A stretch of DNA of 8,013 nucleotides from Microcaldota archaeon (GTDB lineage: Archaea; Micrarchaeota; Micrarchaeia; Micrarchaeales; CABMGC01): contig JAGWHA010000031.1 in assembly GCA_028867095.1 (NCBI GenBank), positions 1 through 8,013 on the forward strand. The letters run 5' to 3'. Both the position numbers and the translations under genes were made by a program. Each line of letters starts with the position of its first letter. The stretch's first letter is position 1. Of this stretch, positions 1 to 5,398 are shown piece after piece. The notes below the pieces were generated by a model. It searched no databases and was not told the origin of the DNA. It saw only the letters and a list, made by a program, of their open reading frames with translations.

Positions 1-292
1 CGTTCTCCCCCCTTGTCCCAAGCACGAAGATGCGTATGTAGATGTCAGCGCCGCTGATGTTCACCTGCTTCTTGTTGTACACCCTGTAGACCTCCTCCTC
101 TATGTCCACCAATGACTCGACCCTAATCTTCTGCGAGATCAGCTGGTCCACCGTTATGGTGGCAGGTTTGTCAGCGACGGTCTGCGGGACCTTGAATGCT
201 TCCGCGACAGACCTGTTCTCCGCGATCTCCTCGGCGGTTTCCCTATCTATCATCCCCAAGTGCTCGTCAATTACATCTTCGGCAGTTGCCAT
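1..292 (-). CDS. Unrecognised protein, N-terminal part, runs off the window edge
   Basis: An open minus-strand frame begins with ATG at 292, 10 bases beyond the nuoN stop, and stays open to position 1, giving 97 codons. I do not recognise the family. The first ~45 residues are acidic and probably helical (begins MATAEDVIDEHLGM). After about residue 50 there is alternating hydrophobic/polar sequence, including a stretch ending in ADIYIRIFVLGTRGEN, that could be beta strands of a small soluble domain. No membrane segment, signal peptide or cysteine motif is visible, so it does not look like another complex I subunit, and in particular it is not NuoM. Codon choice resembles the neighbouring nuo genes, and the tight spacing suggests co-transcription with nuoN. 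There is no clear ribosome site before 292; an alternative ATG lies at 253. An OB-fold-like protein is a guess only. Confidence 0.72.
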   Translation of the reverse strand, partial: MATAEDVIDEHLGMIDRETAEEIAENRSVAEAFKVPQTVADKPATITVDQLISQKIRVESLVDIEEEVYRVYNKKQVNISGADIYIRIFVLGTRGEN

Positions 293-294
293 GA

Positions 295-309
295 AAATCA
301 AATCAAATC
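295..309. repeat. Three tandem AAATC units at the nuoN stop codon
   Basis: Three direct copies of the 5-base unit AAATC (GATTT on the coding strand) run across the nuoN stop codon and the short gap before the next gene. The nuoN TGA at 305-303 is itself formed inside the repeat. The repeat is too short to have a demonstrable role; it may simply be AT-rich junction sequence. Confidence 0.6.
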
Positions 310-1694
310 AGGGCCGCAGCAGAGCCTGCAAGCCCCATCATCAGGTTCGGATACACCCCCAACCCGATTACAAGCAGGGTGCACAGCACAATCACCAGCA
401 GCACGTTCCCCTTCACGCGAAGGCGCTGAGGGTTGCTCTTGTTCGAATACATTGCGGTTATCACCTTAAAGTAGTAGTATACGGAGATTACGCTGTTTAG
501 TACCCCGAATAGCGCAAGCGCCAGCGCCCCCCCGTACACCGCGCTTGAGAAGAGGAGGAACTTGCCTATGAATCCCATGGTGAGGGGCGTTCCGATTAGG
601 CTGAGCAGCATTATCGCGAAGCAGAAGGCGCTGACGCTGCTCTCCTTGTGGAGCCCTATGTAGTCGTTTATCTCGTTTCTGTTTTTGCTCTCCATGAAAA
701 GCACCACTGCGATTGCCCCTATGAACATTATCATGTGTGCAAATATCTGGAAGAGGCTCGCCGAGAGCGAGTAGCTGCTTGCTACGGCCAGCCCGATTGC
801 TATGTACCCCGCCTGTGCAATCGAGGAGTATGCGAGCATCCTCTTCACGTTCCTCTGCGCAAGCGCGGCGAAGTTCCCGTAGAACATCGTGATTACGGAA
901 AGCGCATACATTATCGGCACAAAGACTGCCCTGTCCGCGGCAAAGAGCAAGAAGAGCACCTCGATTAGTGCGAGGAACCCGACCTTCTTGTTTATCCCCC
1001 CAATCATCGCCGTGACGTAGGTGCTTGCACCCTGGTAGACATCCGGCACCCAGAGGTTGAAGGGGAAGAGCGCAGCCTCAAATCCTAGCGCTGCGAGTAT
1101 CATCCCAAGAGCGACAAGGATCAGGTTGCCTGCGGTGGCTGGCGCGACAAGCGCAACGCTTCCAGTCGCCCCGTAAACTAGCACCATCCCAAAGGAGAAC
1201 AGTGCAATCGCGACCGACGCGAGTATGAACAGCTTGACGCTTGCCTCTATCGCGACCCTCTTGCTGAGCAGCATTGCAAATATCGTCGATATTCCCATCA
1301 GCTCAAGCCCTATGAAGATCGAGACAAGGGAGCTCGCAAATGCAACAAGGTACATCCCCATCAGCGCAAAGCTGCCAAGAAGGGCGAAGTTCGAGTAGTG
1401 AATGTCCCTTGCATACCCAAGGATGTTGACCAGCATCAGCCCGAATGTGAAGATAAGCGCAAAGAAGAGCGAGAACGCATCAATGTGCAAGGCTCCCAGC
1501 GCGACGTAGTTTGGATTCTCCATGATCATCCAGGCTATCGACCCCGCAATCAGCGCAAGGAACAGGACCGTCGACGCAAACTGCATCCTTGTCCTCCTCC
1601 CCACAGCCCCCACAAGGTTGAAAAGTACAAGAAGGGCGCAGAGCGTGGCGAAGATGTAGAAGACAGGCATTGAGGATACCAAGACGCCCATCAT
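303..1694 (-). CDS. nuoN: NADH-quinone oxidoreductase subunit N (antiporter-like membrane subunit)
   Basis: Membrane subunit of the complex I ion-pumping arm, 463 residues, close to the usual ~480, almost entirely hydrophobic helices. NuoN identity rests on PFNLWVPDVYQGA (211-223), the KRMLAYSSIAQAGY stretch (284-297), NDYIGL (343-348), GFIGKF (374-379) and VLNSVISVYYY (398-408). The TM5 glutamate is present (E131), as are lysines in TM8 (K236/K237) and TM12 (K378). The TM7 lysine that family members carry just before the PFH motif is a glutamate here (E206), and the motif histidine is Asn213. The gene overlaps the nuoL stop by four bases (ATGA) and is preceded by GGTGAT at 1703-1698. Two adjacent ATGs (1694 and 1691) could both be served by that site. 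It is the last recognisable nuo gene of the cluster. Confidence 0.95.
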   Translation of the reverse strand: MMGVLVSSMPVFYIFATLCALLVLFNLVGAVGRRTRMQFASTVLFLALIAGSIAWMIMENPNYVALGALHIDAFSLFFALIFTFGLMLVNILGYARDIHYSNFALLGSFALMGMYLVAFASSLVSIFIGLELMGISTIFAMLLSKRVAIEASVKLFILASVAIALFSFGMVLVYGATGSVALVAPATAGNLILVALGMILAALGFEAALFPFNLWVPDVYQGASTYVTAMIGGINKKVGFLALIEVLFLLFAADRAVFVPIMYALSVITMFYGNFAALAQRNVKRMLAYSSIAQAGYIAIGLAVASSYSLSASLFQIFAHMIMFIGAIAVVLFMESKNRNEINDYIGLHKESSVSAFCFAIMLLSLIGTPLTMGFIGKFLLFSSAVYGGALALALFGVLNSVISVYYYFKVITAMYSNKSNPQRLRVKGNVLLVIVLCTLLVIGLGVYPNLMMGLAGSAAALI

Positions 1695-3496
1695 CCTATC
1701 ACCACGAAAACAATTATTATCGCAAGCCCGGCCATCGTAGCAAGGGCATAGGCGTTCACCGACCCTGTCTGTATCAGCCTGATCCTGTTCCCCATCCCCA
1801 CGGCGCCCCTCCCAACGGAGTCAAACGCAGCATTGAGCTCGGAGTCAATGAACTCAAAGGCGCCCGCGACATGGTATCCGAAGGTCGCAACGTAGTGGTA
1901 GAACCCATCGAAGAGAAGCGAGTTGCCCATAATCCTTTTTATGACATCGAACCTCTTGCTCTCCTTAGGGGCCCTCCTGTAGACAAGTAGGTAGACAATC
2001 GCTATCCCTGCAAGCACGGCAGCGCTCTCAGCTGCAGCGTCCACAATCCCGATGCTTATCGCAGGCGCAAAGGAGTATCCCAGTCCCTGCATCGCTCCGG
2101 AGAGGCCCTGCACATACCCTATGAGGTAGGAGCTTGCAAGGCAGAGCGCCGCGAGGACCACAAGCGGGATCGTCATGGCCTTTGGCAGCGTGTCATAGCT
2201 TAGCGAGAGCCTCCCCCTTATCCCTTTGTTGACGGTGCCCCTAATCGGCAAGAGGAGCCATCTCGCAATCATTGCGCTCACCATCAGGTCGATGAAGAGC
2301 AAAAACCCGTAGGCATAGGCGCTCGTCGCCGCACCCTCCACCCCAACGTTTGCAAGGAACCCATTGAACGGGACGAATCCGGCGAGCGAAAGGACCCCGA
2401 ATATGCCGCTAAAGAGCAGCACCTTGTTTCTTCCCGCGTCCCTCATCTCGCGTATGTCCTCTGTCTTGTTTGCCCTCATCAGGCTGCCCGCATAGAAGAA
2501 GAGCAGCGCCTTGTAGAAGGTCTGCGCAAAAAAGAAGAAAAGCGCGGCAGAGTATGCGCCTATCCCCAAGGCGAACATCATCAGCCCCAGCTCCTCTACC
2601 GTCGAGTATGCCAGTATCCTCTTTATGTGGTTTCCAACAAGCGCGTTGAAGACCCCAATCAGTGCGGTAATCGCGCCTACGATCGCGATCGCCGGCATCA
2701 GCCTTGTCGGAGAAAATAGGGGGAAGAGCACCATGACGAGGAACACCCCTGCCTTGACCATTGTCGATGAGTGAAGGAATGCGGAGACCGGTGTGGGGCC
2801 CTCCATCGCGGCAGAGAGCCACTCCTGGAACGGGAACTGGGCGGACTTTGTGAATACCGCAACCATCACAAGCGTCAGCGCCGCAAGCGCGGGAGGCGTC
2901 ATGCCGCCGGCCGCGAACGCGGAGATTATGGCCGCGAAGTCAAGCGTTGAGTAGGTCGCAAAGAAGATCGCGATCGCCGCAAGCAGTGCGATGTCGCCAA
3001 TTAGTATTATGGTGATCGTCTTCCTTGCCGCGTGGTTTGCGCTCTCCCTCTGGTTCCAAAAGCCGATCAGAAGGTAGCTGGTAACGCTAAGGAACTCCCA
3101 GGCGATGAAGAGCAGCAAAAAGCTGCCTGCAACTGAGAACGCAAGCATAGCCGCCTGGAAGGCGAGCAGCTCCACATAGAACCTCCTGTTGTCTGAGAGG
3201 ACGTCCATGAATCCAAACGAGTAGAGCACAACAAGCGGCGCAATTATGGATACCAAGGCAAAGAGCAGCAGGTTGATAGGGAGCAGGCTCGCAGTCACGG
3301 CAAATGCCACTCCGCTGACGCTAAACCAGTCCACGTTCTGCGCGGCCCCCACCTGGCCCATCAGGACCGGGATGAACGCAAGGGGCGTCAGAGACCCTAT
3401 CAGAGCCGCGATCCTCACAAGCCCCGAGGTTTTCCTGAGCAGAGCTATGGCCGCGATCGCCGCAAGCAGAGGCACCAAACTAAGCAATATTAACAT
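1691..3496 (-). CDS. nuoL: NADH-quinone oxidoreductase subunit L (antiporter-like, MrpA-like features)
   Basis: Large membrane subunit, 601 residues (E. coli NuoL is about 613), with the long C-terminal helix region typical of NuoL ending in QTGSVNAYAL (576-585). Core motifs are AWEFLSVTSYLLIGFW (132-147, TM5 Glu134), IGD (166-168), KSAQFPFQEWL (217-227, TM7 Lys217), PTPVSAFLHSSTMVKAG (234-250) and YKALLFF (328-334, Lys329). The sequences PFNGF (376-380), STMVKAG and KTEDIREM (344-351) look closer to MrpA or hydrogenase-type antiporter subunits than to bacterial NuoL. By motif alignment, the two TM11 histidines of E. coli NuoL (H334, H338) correspond to Phe321 and Gln325, and the TM12 lysine (K399) to Asn383. 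ATG lies one base after the nuoK stop and behind AAGGGATGAT. The L assignment rests on length and the C-terminal extension. Confidence 0.93.
   Translation of the reverse strand: MLILLSLVPLLAAIAAIALLRKTSGLVRIAALIGSLTPLAFIPVLMGQVGAAQNVDWFSVSGVAFAVTASLLPINLLLFALVSIIAPLVVLYSFGFMDVLSDNRRFYVELLAFQAAMLAFSVAGSFLLLFIAWEFLSVTSYLLIGFWNQRESANHAARKTITIILIGDIALLAAIAIFFATYSTLDFAAIISAFAAGGMTPPALAALTLVMVAVFTKSAQFPFQEWLSAAMEGPTPVSAFLHSSTMVKAGVFLVMVLFPLFSPTRLMPAIAIVGAITALIGVFNALVGNHIKRILAYSTVEELGLMMFALGIGAYSAALFFFFAQTFYKALLFFYAGSLMRANKTEDIREMRDAGRNKVLLFSGIFGVLSLAGFVPFNGFLANVGVEGAATSAYAYGFLLFIDLMVSAMIARWLLLPIRGTVNKGIRGRLSLSYDTLPKAMTIPLVVLAALCLASSYLIGYVQGLSGAMQGLGYSFAPAISIGIVDAAAESAAVLAGIAIVYLLVYRRAPKESKRFDVIKRIMGNSLLFDGFYHYVATFGYHVAGAFEFIDSELNAAFDSVGRGAVGMGNRIRLIQTGSVNAYALATMAGLAIIIVFVVIG
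1698..1703 (-). promoter_or_regulatory. Ribosome binding site of nuoN (GGTGAT)
   Basis: The coding strand reads GGTGAT inside the last codons of nuoL, a full match to the extended archaeal Shine-Dalgarno consensus. It is 3 bases from the ATG at 1694 and 6 from the ATG at 1691, so it does not by itself decide between these starts. Together with the ATGA overlap it suggests translational coupling of nuoL and nuoN. Confidence 0.65.
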
Positions 3497-3497
3497 A

Positions 3498-3803
3498 TCA
3501 TCCCTTCATCTGCATCAGCCTTCTAAGATCGAAGTCGCCGACCTTGTCCTTCATGTAAACGTAAAACGCGACCAGCGCGATTATCTCGACGCTAGCTACT
3601 GCCCAGATGCTCAGAAGTATCGGGAAGAACAAGCCGCTCGCGACTGAGTAGTCGAAGTAGCCCACCAGCGCGGCTATGCTGCCCGCGAATATCAGCTCGA
3701 TTGACAGGATTGTGATCACAAAGTGCCTGCTGGCGGCAGTTCCCGCAAGCCCAATCGCTAGGAACGCGACGCCGGCCAGTACGAAATCGTATAACGGAAG
3801 CAT
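3498..3803 (-). CDS. nuoK: NADH-quinone oxidoreductase subunit K
   Basis: Small three-helix membrane subunit, 101 residues from the ATG at 3803, the usual NuoK length of about 100. It begins MLPLYDFVLAGVAFLAIGLA. The two buried acidic residues essential in the family are present: Glu36 in the ILSIELIF stretch and Glu73 in ASVEIIALVAF, at nearly the same positions as E36 and E72 of E. coli. These lie on the charged central axis linking the quinone site to the antiporter subunits. The ATG overlaps the last base of the nuoJ TGA (TGATG). A TTG one codon upstream (3806) would give an MMLPL start and a four-base overlap; I prefer the ATG because it matches the usual N-terminus (M-x-P-L). No strong ribosome site is seen, so coupling to nuoJ translation is likely. 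nuoL follows one base after the stop. Confidence 0.95.
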   Translation of the reverse strand: MLPLYDFVLAGVAFLAIGLAGTAASRHFVITILSIELIFAGSIAALVGYFDYSVASGLFFPILLSIWAVASVEIIALVAFYVYMKDKVGDFDLRRLMQMKG

Positions 3804-4282
3804 CAAACCACTGTCTTAAGCGCCCTCTTTATCAGCATCACGCTGCCTATCCCGGCCGCGAACATCAAGAACACGATCGCCGCGATCATCCCAAACCCGC
3901 TGCCTATCGCAAGCACGATCTCATCGGACATGCTCGGGAGCGCCGAGAACTGCGCATTCGAGTTTATCGCCACCGCGTACATCATTATCCCCGCAAGAAC
4001 CACAAACACGACGCTAAACAGCCTTGGGCTCACGTGCCTAAAGCCTATCTGCCCCTCGGCAGCCACTGCGACCACAAGGTACGTTGAGAGCCCCCCCACA
4101 AGCACCAGAAGCTGAAAGAGGGCGATCAGCGTCTGCCCGAGCATCAGTATGTATCCCGCCACGACCGCAAAGAGTATGGCAAGCGCAATCGAGGACTTGA
4201 AGAGGCTCCTTTGGCCCAAAACTGATACCGATGCAAGGATCCCTACCACGGTCAGAAGTACAAAGAGCGCAAGTTCAAGCAA
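3803..4282 (-). CDS. nuoJ: NADH-quinone oxidoreductase subunit J
   Basis: Five-helix membrane subunit of the complex I arm, 159 residues, near the family's usual 160-180. The assignment rests on hydropathy, position between nuoI and nuoK, and the TM3 region TLIALFQLLVLVGGLSTYLV (51-70), which matches the QxLVYVGA region of NuoJ/ND6. That region forms the flexible pi-bulge helix thought to switch during coupling. The conserved tyrosine there is Leu61 in this protein. The start is TTG at 4282, supported by GGAG seven bases upstream and by the family-like start MLELALFVLL; no ATG gives a better N-terminus. The gene begins four bases after the nuoI stop and its TGA overlaps the nuoK ATG by one base, so I, J, K, L and N are probably one transcript. 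Confidence 0.92.
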   Translation of the reverse strand: MLELALFVLLTVVGILASVSVLGQRSLFKSSIALAILFAVVAGYILMLGQTLIALFQLLVLVGGLSTYLVVAVAAEGQIGFRHVSPRLFSVVFVVLAGIMMYAVAINSNAQFSALPSMSDEIVLAIGSGFGMIAAIVFLMFAAGIGSVMLIKRALKTVV

Positions 4283-4286
4283 ATAC

Positions 4287-4646
4287 TCACTCCAACTCCT
4301 CAGGTCTCTTTATCAGGCTCCTGCGGTCATACGCCTCAAGCTCGGTGTTCTTGGTGAGCACAAGGCATTTTGTGGGGCAGACCTCCTCGCAGAGCGCGCA
4401 GAAGAGGCACCTCTCAAGGTTGATCTGCGGAAACAGCTTGTTCCCGCGCTCGGTCTCCGACTCGACCATCACTATTGTCTGGTTCGGGCAGATGCGCGCG
4501 CAGGCGCTGCAGTTTATGCACGTCTTCATGTCAAGCCGGTGGATTCCGCGGTAGTTGTCAGGAAGGGACTGCCTCATTTCGGGATAGTCCAGCGTGAACT
4601 TGCTCTCAAGCGCCTTCTTTGCCGTCTCTACCAACGGGTTTGACAT
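4287..4646 (-). CDS. nuoI: NADH-quinone oxidoreductase subunit I (two [4Fe-4S] ferredoxin-type)
   Basis: Peripheral-arm iron-sulfur subunit, 119 residues. It holds two ferredoxin motifs of form C-x2-C-x2-C-x3-CP: Cys43/46/49/53 (CINCSACARICP) and Cys80/83/86/90 (CLFCALCEEVCP), which should bind the N6a and N6b clusters that pass electrons to NuoB. The segment YRGIHRLDM (32-40) before the first motif is typical of NuoI. It is shorter than many bacterial homologues (~160-180), lacking most of the terminal extensions, but both clusters are intact. The ATG at 4646 has no convincing ribosome site; a TATA-like element centred about 30 bases upstream would give an almost leaderless transcript. nuoI therefore appears to open a second transcription unit after purQ, rather than relying on readthrough from nuoH. 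Confidence 0.96.
   Translation of the reverse strand: MSNPLVETAKKALESKFTLDYPEMRQSLPDNYRGIHRLDMKTCINCSACARICPNQTIVMVESETERGNKLFPQINLERCLFCALCEEVCPTKCLVLTKNTELEAYDRRSLIKRPEELE
4290..4293 (-). promoter_or_regulatory. Ribosome binding site fixing the TTG start of nuoJ
   Basis: GGAG on the coding strand, within the last codons of nuoI, is seven bases before the TTG at 4282. It supports that rare start codon over any downstream choice. Confidence 0.6.
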
Positions 4647-4664
4647 GCTATCACTAAACCTACT

Positions 4665-4700
4665 TCTGATAGATATTTATGCATATGCGAGAATATCAGA
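4665..4700. repeat. 7-base inverted repeat flanking the divergent promoter
   Basis: TCTGATA at 4665-4671 is exactly complementary to TATCAGA at 4694-4700, with 22 bases between the arms. The arms bracket the TATA-like element shared by nuoI and purQ, so the pair could be an operator for a dimeric regulator acting on both genes. An arm of this length in an AT-rich 56-base gap can also arise by chance, so the role is inferred. Confidence 0.4.
4673..4680. promoter_or_regulatory. Shared TATA-like element for divergent nuoI and purQ
   Basis: The plus strand reads ATATTTAT and the minus strand ATAAATAT, both acceptable archaeal TATA boxes. The centre (about 4676.5) lies roughly 26 bases from the purQ ATG at 4703 and roughly 30 from the nuoI ATG at 4646. 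Archaeal TATA boxes are centred about 26-27 bases upstream of transcription start, so both transcripts would begin at or within a few bases of the start codon. No clear BRE is seen on either side. The placement is sequence-based; the double use is inferred. Confidence 0.55.
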
Positions 4701-4702
4701 TC

Positions 4703-5398
4703 ATGGGGGCGAAGACGAGGGGAAAAGTGGCTGTGATCACATTTCCGGGCAGCAACTGCGACCGCGACATGGTAAGCGTGCTAAGGGACACCTTCAAGGT
4801 CGATGCGCAGCTTGTCTGGCACGAGGATCCGCTGCCAAAAGACCTGGTCGGGATAGTCCTGCCCGGCGGATTCACGTACGGGGACAGGCTCCGCTCGGGC
4901 GCAATAGCCTCCCACTCGCCAGTCATTGAGAAGATAAGAAAGTTTGCGGATGGGGGCATGCCCATACTTGGGGTGTGCAACGGATTCCAGATACTTACCG
5001 AGGCGCAGATACTCCCTGGCGCGCTGATCAGAAACGAATCGGTCACATTTGAGTGCGCAAGGGTGGAGATGGAGGTCAAAAACAACAAGACTCCATTCAC
5101 CTCAGAACTAAAGGTCGGAGACAAGGTCCCAATCTCGATAGCAAACGGGGAGGGAAGGTACTACATAGACGCCAAGGGCCTTGAGGCTCTAAAGAAAAAC
5201 AACCAGATTGTCTTCTCCTACAGCAACCACTCAAACGGCTCTATCGAGAACATCGCAGGCGTATGCAACGAAAGGGGCAATGTGGTCGGCCTCATGCCTC
5301 ATCCTGAAAGGGCCGCCGATTCAATCCTAAATCCAGGAAAGAACCTGCCTGCCTCCCTGATCTTCAAATCCTTCCTCAAGGCAATCCGCTCCGATTAG
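4703..5398 (+). CDS. purQ: Phosphoribosylformylglycinamidine synthase subunit PurQ (glutaminase)
   Basis: Glutaminase subunit of FGAM synthetase, which releases ammonia from glutamine for PurL/PurS in purine synthesis; cytosolic. It is a class I glutamine amidotransferase: FPGSNCDRD near the N-terminus, LPGGFTYGDRLRSGAIA, the nucleophile elbow GVCNGFQIL (Cys92 from this start), and the His-Glu pair in MPHPERA (His200, Glu202). All triad residues are present. I chose the ATG at 4703 (231 residues, starts MGAKTRGKVAVI) because family members begin close to the KVAVI strand and a TATA-like element is centred about 26 bases upstream. ATGs at 4679 and 4685 would add eight or six residues but overlap or abut that element. 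The gene runs opposite to all its neighbours and its TAG overlaps the nuoH TAA. No purL or purS is in the window. Confidence 0.96.
   Translation: MGAKTRGKVAVITFPGSNCDRDMVSVLRDTFKVDAQLVWHEDPLPKDLVGIVLPGGFTYGDRLRSGAIASHSPVIEKIRKFADGGMPILGVCNGFQILTEAQILPGALIRNESVTFECARVEMEVKNNKTPFTSELKVGDKVPISIANGEGRYYIDAKGLEALKKNNQIVFSYSNHSNGSIENIAGVCNERGNVVGLMPHPERAADSILNPGKNLPASLIFKSFLKAIRSD

Noticed and set aside
303..1694. Possibility that this gene is nuoM
   Set aside because: VPDVYQGA, NDYIGL and GFIGKF are NuoN signatures; NuoM has a glutamate in the TM12 motif where this protein has lysine.
1670..1990. Plus-strand 106-codon frame across the nuoN/nuoL junction
   Set aside because: Antisense shadow of nuoL, rich in proline, histidine and arginine, with no domain.
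2409..2822. Minus-strand 137-codon frame inside nuoL
   Set aside because: Out of frame with NuoL, whose uninterrupted translation carries all motifs through this stretch; not a frameshift or nested gene.
3246..3647. Plus-strand 133-codon frame opposite nuoL and nuoK
   Set aside because: Antisense of two well-supported membrane proteins; no ribosome site or family resemblance.
4149..4643. Plus-strand 164-codon open frame
   Set aside because: It lies opposite nuoI and nuoJ, whose proteins have clear family motifs; the plus translation has no recognisable domain.
5060..5210. A5 runs in purQ (T5 on the minus strand) as a terminator for nuoBCDH
   Set aside because: The runs are short, isolated and within coding sequence, with no T-rich cluster or hairpin; too weak to call.
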